Both the position numbers and the translations under genes were made by a program. 64,000 bases of DNA, taken from contig JBGGOQ010000007.1 in the NCBI GenBank assembly GCA_041320695.1, positions 1 to 64,000 on the forward strand. The letters are read 5' to 3'. Shown here in pieces: positions 17,284-26,690 of this stretch (position 1 is its first letter; each line of letters begins with the position of its first letter). Source of the stretch: Caldicellulosiruptoraceae bacterium PP1 (GTDB taxonomy: Bacteria; Bacillota; Thermoanaerobacteria; Caldicellulosiruptorales; Caldicellulosiruptoraceae). The notes under the pieces were generated by a model. The model worked only from the letters and a program-made list of their open reading frames with translations, was not told the origin of the DNA and did not search any database.

Positions 17284-19824
17284 ATGAAAAAGGCTTCATT
17301 TATACTTGTTTTAATATATTTATTAAGTTGTTTTATAGTACAAACAGGATATTCACAACTGGATAATAGACTAGCAGGATATAAAAAAGTTGCAGAATCA
17401 CAATATTTAGAACTTTTTTATAACAGTCAAGACATAGCCATTGCAGTTAAAGACAAAAGAAACAATTCAATATGGTTTTCTAGTGCTGATAAAGAATATT
17501 TGCTCAAAAACGGAGTAGAAGAATTTTTTGTTAAGAATTTTAAATCTATGTGGATTCTTACATACACAAATTTAGCAGGAGAGGAAAGCACAACAAAACA
17601 GTATAACTCAACAAAAAGTGATATATCAGTAAGTGAAAACAAAATAAATAATGGTATTAAATTAACATTTACTTGTAATAGTATAAGAATTAGATTTGCA
17701 ATTGAGTTTTCGATTGATAAAGATAAATTCATTGTAAAGGTACCTGCTAATAGTATAGCAGAACAAATTGATATTCAAATCGAAATAAATAATACAATTA
17801 GTAATACCAGAAAAAATATAGTAAAATTAGAAAATTTATTAAAGAATATAAGAAGTTCATCACTACGAAAAGTAGCTGATAAAAAAAGAATTGATATTAT
17901 AGCTACTGATATTGATAATATAAAAAGTACTTTAAATAGCGTGAATGGAGTAGATAATTTAAATAACAAAGCTAAAAGTCTATTTTCATATGCATTTGAT
18001 ATAAATGAAGAAATTCAAGGATCTGAACAAAAAGGACGAGGACTTTTAGATATAGCCCAAAAAAGTAATAAGGTGGATAAAAAGACAATTGAATCATTAA
18101 AAGAAATTTCACAAATATCAACTGAAATAGCTAACTCTACTGATAATTATAGAATGCAGGAGTTTGCTGGCATAGTAAAAATAGATATATTACCTTATTT
18201 TGGTTCAAGTGGTGATAATGAAAAAGGTTATATGCTTATACCTGATGGTTCAGGAGGATTATCATACTTTAAGAACAAACATCCGCAATATCTATCTTAT
18301 TATTCAAAAGAAATTTATATGGATACACTATTTGATATAAATAGATATGAAAATGATATTAAAAATGGTATGCAAGAAATATTAATGCCAGTAATTGGTG
18401 TTAAAAAAGAAAACGCTGCATTTATAGCTTATTTAAATAAAGGTGAAGCAAATGCATCAGTTAATTATATGCCATCTGGTTATGAAGTTAATCTAAATAG
18501 AATATTCTTTTCATTTAATTATAGAAGGTTATATGAATCGGTAACAAAAAACTGGAATGGCCAAAATTATAAGATATATGATAGAACACCTACAAAGTCT
18601 GATAAAGAAATCACTTATATGTTTTTGCCTCCATCACAAGCTGATTATAGTGGAATGGCTAACAAATTAAGAGAATATTTAGTATCAAATAAACTATTAA
18701 AGAAAAGTAGAATATTAAAAGACAACATTTCGTTAGGACTTGATATATTTTTAGGAATTAAAGAAGAAAGGATTCTAATTGATAAATTTATAGCCTCAAC
18801 AACATACATGCAAGCTAAAGATATAGTAGACTATTTAATGAAAAATGGTGTTAACAACATAAACCTAAATCTCATAGGTTGGATGAAAGGAGGATACGGC
18901 ATCTATCCTTCAAGTTTTGAGGCTGAAAGAAAGTTAGGTGGGAATAAAGAATTTGATGAACTAATAAAATTTACAAAACAAAAAAATATACCAACCTTTC
19001 TTCAAGTAAATATGATTGATGCATCTTCAAAGGTTGGAGGTTTTTCAGTCAGAAATGATGTTGTAAGAGCAAAAAATGGGAAACAAATAACAAATGCATC
19101 ACATACAAGATTTATTTTTTCTCCACAATATGTATTTGAAAAATATTCAACCCAAATATTTAACTTTATTTCAAGACATGATTATTTAGGTGTAAATTTT
19201 GAAAAGTTAGGCTGGTTTATATATCCTGATTATAAGGATAAAGCTATTTCAAGAGATCAAACAGAAGAATATTGGGAAAAAACATTAGATAGATTTGTGA
19301 AAAATAATATACTTACTGCATCAATGAAAGGCAATATTTATGTTGCAAAATATGTTGATTTAATAACTTCCTTACCATATAAAAGTACAGGTTTTGCCTT
19401 TATAGATGAAGATGTACCATTTTACCAAATGGTCATACATGGTTACATACCTTATAGCATGAAACCTTTTAATTTATTTTATGATAAAAAGTTAGAAAAA
19501 TTAAAAGCGTTAGAATATGGAGCAATCCCATACTACCAGGTTACTTATAAAGATTCTTCTGAATTAAAATATACAGATTATAAAGAATTATTTACCTCAA
19601 AATTTGACCAATGGAAAAATGATATTTTGGCAACTTATAAAGAGTTTAAAAATAGAGTTGGAAGTACTTCAAATAAATATATAATTTCTCATAAGAAAAT
19701 TAATAGTGATATTGTTGCTATTACTTACTCAAATAACTTAACAGTTTATATTAATTACTCTAATAAGAAAGTAAAAATTAATAAAATTATAATAAATCCT
19801 CTTGATTATATTGTTGTTAAATAA
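17284..19824 (+). CDS. Exported DUF5696-like, glycosidase-like protein
   Basis: An 846-residue protein with signal peptide about 1-24. An N-terminal beta region (about 30-160) is interrupted by a long charged helical insertion (about 160-295). A beta region with GYMLIPDGSGGL (about 315) follows. Residues about 480-770 look like an alpha/beta barrel (AKDIVDYLMKNGVNNINLNL, YLGVNFEKLGWFIYPDYKD). The end (DIVAITYSNNLTVYINYSNK) resembles the C-terminal beta domain of many glycoside hydrolases. I assign it to the DUF5696 family from memory of length and motifs. A role in cutting or handling glycans outside the cell is inferred; catalytic residues are not identified. It sits between two permease pairs. 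Confidence 0.62.
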   Translation: MKKASFILVLIYLLSCFIVQTGYSQLDNRLAGYKKVAESQYLELFYNSQDIAIAVKDKRNNSIWFSSADKEYLLKNGVEEFFVKNFKSMWILTYTNLAGEESTTKQYNSTKSDISVSENKINNGIKLTFTCNSIRIRFAIEFSIDKDKFIVKVPANSIAEQIDIQIEINNTISNTRKNIVKLENLLKNIRSSSLRKVADKKRIDIIATDIDNIKSTLNSVNGVDNLNNKAKSLFSYAFDINEEIQGSEQKGRGLLDIAQKSNKVDKKTIESLKEISQISTEIANSTDNYRMQEFAGIVKIDILPYFGSSGDNEKGYMLIPDGSGGLSYFKNKHPQYLSYYSKEIYMDTLFDINRYENDIKNGMQEILMPVIGVKKENAAFIAYLNKGEANASVNYMPSGYEVNLNRIFFSFNYRRLYESVTKNWNGQNYKIYDRTPTKSDKEITYMFLPPSQADYSGMANKLREYLVSNKLLKKSRILKDNISLGLDIFLGIKEERILIDKFIASTTYMQAKDIVDYLMKNGVNNINLNLIGWMKGGYGIYPSSFEAERKLGGNKEFDELIKFTKQKNIPTFLQVNMIDASSKVGGFSVRNDVVRAKNGKQITNASHTRFIFSPQYVFEKYSTQIFNFISRHDYLGVNFEKLGWFIYPDYKDKAISRDQTEEYWEKTLDRFVKNNILTASMKGNIYVAKYVDLITSLPYKSTGFAFIDEDVPFYQMVIHGYIPYSMKPFNLFYDKKLEKLKALEYGAIPYYQVTYKDSSELKYTDYKELFTSKFDQWKNDILATYKEFKNRVGSTSNKYIISHKKINSDIVAITYSNNLTVYINYSNKKVKINKIIINPLDYIVVK

Positions 19825-19837
19825 GGGGGCAGCTAAA

Positions 19838-20746
19838 TTGAAAAAGAAAAGAATGTCGCTTGAAAGAAAAACAAATTTGGAAGGATATATATTTGTTCTA
19901 CCATGGATAATTGGATTTGTTGCTTTTTTAGCATATCCATTTATTCAATCATTAATACTTGCATTTAATGAAATAACTGATATAGAAAAATTTGGTCTAA
20001 AATTTATTGGTATGAATAATTTTATAAAAGCGTTCACAGTTGATGCAAAATTTATCCCTGCTTTTACAGAGACAATTAGAGATACTCTTATTAATTTACC
20101 TCTTATTATAGTATATTCATTGTTTATCGCAATCTTATTAAATAGAGGAATGAAGTTAAAAGGATTTTTCAGGGTAATGTTTTTCTTGCCTGTTCTTTTA
20201 GGTACTGGGCTTATAATGAAACAATTAATGGGACTCTATTTAGATGATACATTAATACAAGAAATTGGAGCTTCAGATACTGAAATAAGAAGAGCTGCAG
20301 GAGCTATTATTCTTCCTGATACATTTATGACATATTTAGGGCCTGACTTTGGGAAAATTATTCAAGATTCACTTGATAAGCTTTCATCAATACTATGGAG
20401 ATCAGGCATACAAATTATAATTTTCATTGGTGGACTCCAAAGTATACCACAATCTTTATATGAGTCTGCATATTGTGATGGTGCAACAGCTTGGGAAGCC
20501 TTTTGGAAAATAACACTTCCTATCATGACTCCAATTATTTTAATTAATATTGTATATACACTAATTGATTGGTTTACAAGCATTGATAATAAAATTATGG
20601 AGTACATTACTGACATATCTTTTAAACAAATGCAGCTTTCATATGGAAGTGCTTTAGGCTGGATATTTTTCATATTTATTTCTATATTAATTGGATTGGC
20701 TTTTTTACTGATGGGTAGATTCATAGTGTATATTGGAGAAAAATAA
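19838..20746 (+). CDS. Sugar ABC transporter permease, MalF type (second pair)
   Basis: About 302 residues with six membrane segments. The EAA loop is LYESAYCDGATAWEAFWKIT followed by LPIMTP. TTG 19838 is preferred because AAGGGGG (19822-19828) lies 9 bases before it; an upstream in-frame TTG at 19802 would start inside the previous gene. A 50-60-residue periplasmic insertion (LYLDDTLIQEIGASDTEIRR) separates membrane segments and is longer than in the first permease. Confidence 0.9.
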   Translation: MKKKRMSLERKTNLEGYIFVLPWIIGFVAFLAYPFIQSLILAFNEITDIEKFGLKFIGMNNFIKAFTVDAKFIPAFTETIRDTLINLPLIIVYSLFIAILLNRGMKLKGFFRVMFFLPVLLGTGLIMKQLMGLYLDDTLIQEIGASDTEIRRAAGAIILPDTFMTYLGPDFGKIIQDSLDKLSSILWRSGIQIIIFIGGLQSIPQSLYESAYCDGATAWEAFWKITLPIMTPIILINIVYTLIDWFTSIDNKIMEYITDISFKQMQLSYGSALGWIFFIFISILIGLAFLLMGRFIVYIGEK

Positions 20747-20763
20747 AAAATGGAGTGATATTA

Positions 20764-21708
20764 GTGCAAAGAAGTATTTATATCGAAAAAATTAAAATGT
20801 ATGCTTCAAAAAAATTATTAAATACAAGTTTTGAGAAAAAGAAAATATCGCAGTTAATAATAAATTTCTTAATATATTTTCTACTGATAGATTTTGCTTT
20901 TGTTTTTATATTTCCCTTTATATATATATTAACCAATGCTTTAAAAAGTCCATATGATTTAACAGACATTAGTACAAAATGGATTGTAAAGTCCCCTTCA
21001 TTAAATAATTTTAAACAAGCACTTGTTCAACTTGAATACTGGAGTTGTCTGAGGAATACAATAATAATTACATTAATTTCTGCTTTAGGCCAGGTAATTT
21101 CGTGTGCTTTTGTAGCCTACGGATTAGCAAGATATAAATTTAGAGGGAATAACCTTATTTTTTCAATTGTAATTTTCAGTTTAGTAATACCACCTGAAGT
21201 ACTTGTAATACCTCTATACATTCAATATTCAAAAATGCATTGGTTAAATACATTTTTACCTATTATTATTCCATGCTTTTTTGGAATGGGATTAAGAGGC
21301 GGATTGTTTATATTTATATTTAGACAATTTTTTAAAGGACTACCTAAAGAATTGGAAGAAGCAGCAAGAATTGATGGATATAATGGTATAAACATATTTT
21401 TTAAAATTGTATTGCCTATTTCTAAACCTTCAATATTAGTTACAACAATCCTATCAATAGTTTGGCATTGGAATGATGTTTTTGAACCATCGGTTTATAT
21501 GACTGTTCCAGAAAAATCTGTACTTTCAATGGCTTTAGCTAATATTATGAGAAATAGGGCATATTTATTTGTTACTTCTGGTGGGGAAGTTATAAGCCCA
21601 TTAGCTATGGCAGGATCTCTATTAATAGTTTTGCCACTATTATTAATATATTTTATAGTCCAAAAGCAATTTATGGCTGGTATAGAAAGAACAGGATTAG
21701 CAAATTAA
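20764..21708 (+). CDS. Sugar ABC transporter permease, MalG type (second pair)
   Basis: About 314 residues. EAA loop ELEEAARIDGYNGINIFFKI followed by VLPISKP. GTG 20764 sits 8 bases after GGAG (20752-20755) and is better placed than GTG 20755, which overlaps that site. The N-terminal about 35 residues are a charged cytoplasmic extension. It completes the second permease pair; the next gene is a GH20-type enzyme, so import and cleavage are probably coupled. Confidence 0.9.
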   Translation: MQRSIYIEKIKMYASKKLLNTSFEKKKISQLIINFLIYFLLIDFAFVFIFPFIYILTNALKSPYDLTDISTKWIVKSPSLNNFKQALVQLEYWSCLRNTIIITLISALGQVISCAFVAYGLARYKFRGNNLIFSIVIFSLVIPPEVLVIPLYIQYSKMHWLNTFLPIIIPCFFGMGLRGGLFIFIFRQFFKGLPKELEEAARIDGYNGINIFFKIVLPISKPSILVTTILSIVWHWNDVFEPSVYMTVPEKSVLSMALANIMRNRAYLFVTSGGEVISPLAMAGSLLIVLPLLLIYFIVQKQFMAGIERTGLAN

Positions 21709-21731
21709 GTATATAAAAGGATGTGATTAAA

Positions 21732-22775
21732 TTGTCAGAAATATTAAAAAATAAAAAAATAGCATTTCATTTACGCATAGGATCCTCAGAAGATGTTATA
21801 CCACTGATGAATTCAGTTGAAGAATTTTTGGTCAAAAGAGGAATAAATACATTAATCCTTGAAATAAATACAGGATACAAGTTTAATAGTCATCCAGAAT
21901 TATCTGAAGGGACATTATGCAAACAAGATGCTAAGTATATAGTTGAAAGATCAAAAATATTAGGAATTGAAGTAATACCTTTGTTTGAATGTTTAGGTCA
22001 CCAAGGTTGGGGAGGCTCTCCTAATTCTATATTAAGAGTTTACCCTGAACTTGATGAATCACCTTATATTCCATACCAATCAAAATGGCCTGAAATATAC
22101 TGCAGAAGTTGGTGTCCAAATCATCCAGATATTTATAAAATAGTATTTCCAATGATTGAAGAACTGTTAAATGATTTTGAGGCTAAATATTTCCATGTTG
22201 GAATGGATGAGGTTTTTATATTAGCTGATGAAAAATGTCCAAGGTGTCATGGGCAAAATAAAGCAGAGCTATTTGCTAACGTTGTTAATAAGCTTTATAG
22301 TTATATTGCTGAGGAGAAAAATACAGAAATGATACTTTGGGCTGATAGATTATTAGATAAAAATAAAATGGGATATTCCATATGGGATGCAGATAATTTA
22401 GGTATTTGGCCTGCAATAGATAAAATAAATAACGATATTATTTTAGCTGACTGGCACTATGATAAATTAAATAAATATCCTTCTGTTGAATTTTTTGCTG
22501 AAAAGGGATTTAGAGTATGGCCTTCTTGCTGGAAAGATAAAGAGGCTGCTATTTCCTTTTTTGATTATTCAATAGAATATTTTGAAAAATCAGATTATAA
22601 AGACTTTTTATATGGCCTAATGGTGACAGGTTGGAATCTTTCGGGTAGATCAATATTTGAAACAGTTAAAGAATTTGATAATTTTAAAGAAGGAAAAGAA
22701 ATACCGGATAATCTTAAAGATACCTTTGATGTTTTAGATACATTAGATTCTGTTTACTATAGATTTATAAAATAA
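21732..22775 (+). CDS. GH20-type beta-N-acetylhexosaminidase catalytic-domain protein
   Basis: About 347 residues, essentially only a TIM barrel. HVGMDEV carries the Asp159-Glu160 pair (from TTG 21732) characteristic of GH20, where the Asp orients the substrate N-acetyl group and the Glu is the acid. CPRCHG just after it could bind metal. No signal peptide, so it is cytoplasmic and acts on imported oligosaccharides. It lacks the usual N-terminal GH20b domain. TTG 21732 is preferred because AAAGG lies 11 bases upstream; GTG 21723 is too close. Activity on GlcNAc or GalNAc ends is inferred. Confidence 0.75.
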   Translation: MSEILKNKKIAFHLRIGSSEDVIPLMNSVEEFLVKRGINTLILEINTGYKFNSHPELSEGTLCKQDAKYIVERSKILGIEVIPLFECLGHQGWGGSPNSILRVYPELDESPYIPYQSKWPEIYCRSWCPNHPDIYKIVFPMIEELLNDFEAKYFHVGMDEVFILADEKCPRCHGQNKAELFANVVNKLYSYIAEEKNTEMILWADRLLDKNKMGYSIWDADNLGIWPAIDKINNDIILADWHYDKLNKYPSVEFFAEKGFRVWPSCWKDKEAAISFFDYSIEYFEKSDYKDFLYGLMVTGWNLSGRSIFETVKEFDNFKEGKEIPDNLKDTFDVLDTLDSVYYRFIK

Positions 22776-22827
22776 GAAAAATATATTAAAATAAATATAA
22801 AAATAGTATTTTAGAAGGTGTATTTGT

Positions 22828-23643
22828 ATGAACAAAAGCAATAATGAACTAAAAATTATGTCCTTTAACATTCGTGTAGATACAACTTTTGATAAAGATC
22901 ATAGCTGGGAGTTCAGGAAAGAAAGGGTTGCGAATGAGATTTATTTCTTTAAACCACATATTTTTGGTTTACAGGAGGCTCTAAAACATCAACTTGATTA
23001 TTTAGCTAATGAATTTAAAGAAGAATATTCGTATGTTGGATTTGGACGAGATGATGGACATGATAAAGGTGAGTTTGCACCTATTTTTTACGACAAAGAT
23101 AGAATAAGGCTTGAGCGATATGGAGTGTTTTGGTTATCTGAAAACCTGTTTGAAAATGGAAGTATTGGTTGGGACGCAGTATTTCCAAGAATTGTTACAT
23201 GGGCTGAGTTTTTTGATTTAAAAACTTACAAAAAATTGTTCTTTTTTAACACTCACTTTGATCATGAAGGACGAATAGCACAAGAAAAAAGTGCTGAGCT
23301 TCTATTGCAAAAAGTTGGTAATTTTGCTGGTAACAATCCTGTTGTTGTTACTGGTGACTTCAATGTTGAAGAAGATTCAAAAGCATATAACATCATTACT
23401 AATGGATTAGGAGAAAATAGTGATTTTATGCTATTTGATGCTAAATATATTTCAAAGCATAACCATTATGGGCCGACAATTACATATAACGCTTATGGTC
23501 AAAAAAACTATCAAACTAAAATTGATTATATCTTTGTAAATGATAGAATAACAGTATTAAACCATGGTATTTTGAATAGCTCATGGGATAATACATATTC
23601 GTCTGATCATTTTCCTTTAGTTGCAAGTATTATAATAAAATAA
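22828..23643 (+). CDS. Endonuclease/exonuclease/phosphatase (EEP) fold hydrolase
   Basis: A 271-residue cytoplasmic protein. Motifs in order: IMSFNIRVD, GLQEALKHQLDYL (catalytic-metal Glu), NTHFDHEG, VVTGDFNVEEDS, KIDYIFV and SSDHFPLVA, the full active-site set of the DNase I-like superfamily. In this glycan cluster a nuclease is unlikely; relatives cleave phosphodiesters of lipids or sugars, so removal of a phosphate substituent is inferred. GAAGGTG lies before ATG. Confidence 0.85.
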   Translation: MNKSNNELKIMSFNIRVDTTFDKDHSWEFRKERVANEIYFFKPHIFGLQEALKHQLDYLANEFKEEYSYVGFGRDDGHDKGEFAPIFYDKDRIRLERYGVFWLSENLFENGSIGWDAVFPRIVTWAEFFDLKTYKKLFFFNTHFDHEGRIAQEKSAELLLQKVGNFAGNNPVVVTGDFNVEEDSKAYNIITNGLGENSDFMLFDAKYISKHNHYGPTITYNAYGQKNYQTKIDYIFVNDRITVLNHGILNSSWDNTYSSDHFPLVASIIIK

Positions 23644-23672
23644 AGTTTAATATGTGGCAGGAAGTGAATTAA

Positions 23673-24710
23673 ATGCATAATATGAAAAATGAAATTTTTG
23701 AACAACAGCAATGTATAATAAATAGTTTTATATTTAATAAGGATAAAATAAGAAATATTGCAGACCAAATAAAAAATAACGATATTGATAAAATTATTAT
23801 TGTTGCACGTGGTTCATCTGATAATGCTGCTGCCTTTGGAAAATATGCTATAGAAATCCTCACTGGTATACCTGTTATGCTTGCAGCACCTTCTGTTGTT
23901 TCTATATACAAAAAAGAACTAAGACTTGATAAAACTTGTGTTATTGCTGTATCTCAATCTGGTCAGTCTGAAGATATTTGTGAATTTGTAAAACATGCTA
24001 ATAGTAAGAATGCCTTTACAATTGCTATTACAAATAATAAAGAGTCATCACTTAATTCAATTGCTCAAAATAATATATTTATGGAGATAGGGCCAGAAAA
24101 AGCTGTTGCTGCGACAAAAAGTTTTACTGCTGAAGTACTTTTATTAGAAATGCTTGCAGCTTATTTAGGTAACAATGAAAAAATAATTGATCTTCTTTCT
24201 AAAATCGATAAAGTTATTCAAAATGCTTTATCAATATATGAGGATATATCAAAAGAGATAATAAGATTTAGATATTTAAATGAATGTTTTGTATTAGGAA
24301 GAGGATTAACTTATCCAATTGCATTAGAATTTGCTCTAAAAATACAAGAAACAAGCTATATTAGAGCAAAAGGATTTTCTATATCTGATTTTATGCATGG
24401 CCCTATTGCTATGATTGATACTAATATACCTGTATTTTTAGTTGCTATAAGAGATGAAACATATGATAATTCGCTTGAGGTTGCCCAAAAACTATCAAGT
24501 CAGAATATTGATGTTATTACATTTAGCGATTGTGAAGAACTTAGAGAATATTCAACTGTTTTTTTTAAATTTAATGATGATTTAGATTTATTTATAAAAC
24601 CATTTGTGCTTATACCCCAAATACAGCTTTTTTCATATTATTTAAGCATTTTAAAAGGAAATAATCCAGATAAACCAAGGCTGTTAAATAAGGTTACTAT
24701 TACAAAATAA
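23673..24710 (+). CDS. Double-SIS-domain amino-sugar deaminase/isomerase (GlmS-C/NagB-II/AgaS-like)
   Basis: A 345-residue protein with two SIS domains (about 30-165 and 205-330). Sugar-phosphate motifs are present: ARGSSDNAA, SQSGQSEDI, EKAVAATKSFTAE, LGRGLTYPIALEFALKIQET and DFMHGPIAM. It lacks the GlmS glutaminase domain, so it would convert an amino-sugar 6-phosphate to a keto-sugar phosphate plus ammonia, as in NagB-II/AgaS proteins. This fits disposal of HexNAc released by the GH20 enzymes, although no deacetylase or sugar kinase is adjacent. GGAAGTG precedes ATG. Confidence 0.82.
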   Translation: MHNMKNEIFEQQQCIINSFIFNKDKIRNIADQIKNNDIDKIIIVARGSSDNAAAFGKYAIEILTGIPVMLAAPSVVSIYKKELRLDKTCVIAVSQSGQSEDICEFVKHANSKNAFTIAITNNKESSLNSIAQNNIFMEIGPEKAVAATKSFTAEVLLLEMLAAYLGNNEKIIDLLSKIDKVIQNALSIYEDISKEIIRFRYLNECFVLGRGLTYPIALEFALKIQETSYIRAKGFSISDFMHGPIAMIDTNIPVFLVAIRDETYDNSLEVAQKLSSQNIDVITFSDCEELREYSTVFFKFNDDLDLFIKPFVLIPQIQLFSYYLSILKGNNPDKPRLLNKVTITK

Positions 24711-24796
24711 TTAAATGTAATATAATACTATATTTAATGTACTAATAATATTTATAATATTTAATTAAATTAAGAAATTATTTTGAGGTGTATTTC

Positions 24797-26662
24797 ATGT
24801 TACAAAATTTAATAGTTAACCAATTACCAGATGAAATTAGAAAAGGGCTTAATCATCTTAAAACTATTATAAATTACCAAATCGAAAACCCTATCTATCT
24901 TACTGTAAAAAAAATAGATAGAGGTTTAAGAATAAGCCTTAATAATCAACAGGCAGAAATATGCTATTCCAAGCCAAATCAATTCTTTAGAGCATTTAGT
25001 ATACTTATAGAGAATATAAAAAAAGGTCTATGTGAGTTTACCATTGAAGAAAAACCTTATATGGAAACAATAGGCATAATGATTGATGCTTCAAGAAATG
25101 GTTCCTTAAAAGTTGAGAAGGTTAAGGAACTCATAATGAGACTTGCATTGATGGGATACAACATGTTTATGCTTTACACAGAGGAAACCTATGAAGTTGA
25201 AGATGAACCTTACTTTGGTTATATGCGTGGAAAGTATACTTATAACGAATTAAGAGTGATTGATGAGTTTGCTAAGATTTTTGGTATAGAAGTAGTACCT
25301 TGTATACAAACATTAGGTCACTTGGAACAATTTTTAAAATGGGGAGATACCTATAAATATAGAGATACAGGCTTTAATCTTATAGTTGGTGAAGAAACAA
25401 CTTATGAACTTTTGGAGAAAATGATAGTTGCTGCATCAAGGCCTTTTAGCACAAATAGAATCCACATAGGTATGGATGAGGTATATATATTAGGGTTAGG
25501 AAGATATATGCAAAAGCATGGATATGTGGAAAGGAACAAGATCTTTGTTGAACATATAAAGAAAGTTTTAGAAATAACAAATAAATATAATCTAAAGCCA
25601 ATGATGTGGAGTGATATGTTTTTCCATAATGCAGGAGACCAAGATTTTGAAAACTTAAAGAAGGAACTTCCTAAAGATGTTCAGATGGTTTATTGGGATT
25701 ATTACAATAGAGATCCAGAACACTATAGAAAAATGATTAAGCGACACAAAGAACTTGGTTTTGAACCAATTTTTGCAGGTGGTGATTGGACATGGGTAGG
25801 TCCTGTGCCACACTATAAAATAACTATTCCTAACACTAAGGCAGCTTTAGAAGCTTGCAAAAAAGAAAATATAAAAGAAGTATTTGTGACTCTTTGGGGT
25901 GACGATGGGACAGAGTGTAATTATTTGGCTGCAATGCTTGGAATGGTATATTTTGCAGAGCATTGTTATAAAGATGAGGTTGAATCAAATTATTTAGATG
26001 AAAGATGCAAAACTTGTACTGGTGTTGGAATGGAAGCATTTTTAGATATAGGAAGATTAAATGAATTAAAAGTAAATGAAGAAGATATCAATTCAAATCC
26101 TGCAAAATACCTTTTGTGGCAAGATATATTGTTAGGGTTATTTGATAAATATGTTGAAGGTATAGATACTAAAGCATTTTACTCTAGTTTAAAACAAAGA
26201 TTAGAAAATTATCTAAAAGAAGGATTACCCAAAGATATATTTTTGGTTCCTAAGCTGATAAGTGAGGTTTTAGAGGTAAAAGGGGATATTGGCGTAAGAT
26301 TAAAAAAAGCATATGAAAATAATGATAGGCAAACTCTAAAAGAGATTTTAGAAAAGGAACTTAGCTATCTTGAAAACAAAGTTGAAGAATTAAGAATAGC
26401 ACATTACGAACAATGGATGGGAGTATATAAACCATTTGGCTGGGAAGTAATAGATATAAGATACGGTGGGCTTATTTCAAGAATTAAGACAGCAAAAAGA
26501 AGAATTAGTGACTATCTATCTGGGGAGATAGAAAAAATTGAAGAACTAGAGGTGGAGAGATTATATTTTGCTGGTAGAGACAACAAAAAGATATATTGTG
26601 AGAGTCTTTATAGCAGAATAGTCACTGCAAATGTTTTTGGACATACTAATATATTCTTATAA
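24797..26662 (+). CDS. GH20-type beta-N-acetylhexosaminidase, long form
   Basis: About 621 residues without signal peptide. N-terminal GH20b-like domain about 1-95; TIM barrel about 95-400 with HIGMDEV (D227, E228) and MMWSDMFF, DVQMVYWDYYNRDP and FVTLWGDDGTECN segments; helical C-terminal domain about 420-600. ATG 24797 follows GAGGTG; a GTG at 24788 overlaps that site. Cytoplasmic exo-hexosaminidase role is inferred. The following alpha-mannosidase starts 28 bases after the stop. Confidence 0.82.
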   Translation: MLQNLIVNQLPDEIRKGLNHLKTIINYQIENPIYLTVKKIDRGLRISLNNQQAEICYSKPNQFFRAFSILIENIKKGLCEFTIEEKPYMETIGIMIDASRNGSLKVEKVKELIMRLALMGYNMFMLYTEETYEVEDEPYFGYMRGKYTYNELRVIDEFAKIFGIEVVPCIQTLGHLEQFLKWGDTYKYRDTGFNLIVGEETTYELLEKMIVAASRPFSTNRIHIGMDEVYILGLGRYMQKHGYVERNKIFVEHIKKVLEITNKYNLKPMMWSDMFFHNAGDQDFENLKKELPKDVQMVYWDYYNRDPEHYRKMIKRHKELGFEPIFAGGDWTWVGPVPHYKITIPNTKAALEACKKENIKEVFVTLWGDDGTECNYLAAMLGMVYFAEHCYKDEVESNYLDERCKTCTGVGMEAFLDIGRLNELKVNEEDINSNPAKYLLWQDILLGLFDKYVEGIDTKAFYSSLKQRLENYLKEGLPKDIFLVPKLISEVLEVKGDIGVRLKKAYENNDRQTLKEILEKELSYLENKVEELRIAHYEQWMGVYKPFGWEVIDIRYGGLISRIKTAKRRISDYLSGEIEKIEELEVERLYFAGRDNKKIYCESLYSRIVTANVFGHTNIFL

Positions 26663-26690
26663 TTTTTACTTAAAGAAGGAGCTGATATTA

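Noticed and set aside
24711-24787. Short inverted repeat ATTAAAT/ATTTAAT after the SIS-domain gene
   Set aside because: Seven A/T pairs with a long loop are expected by chance in this DNA, and genes on both sides look co-transcribed.
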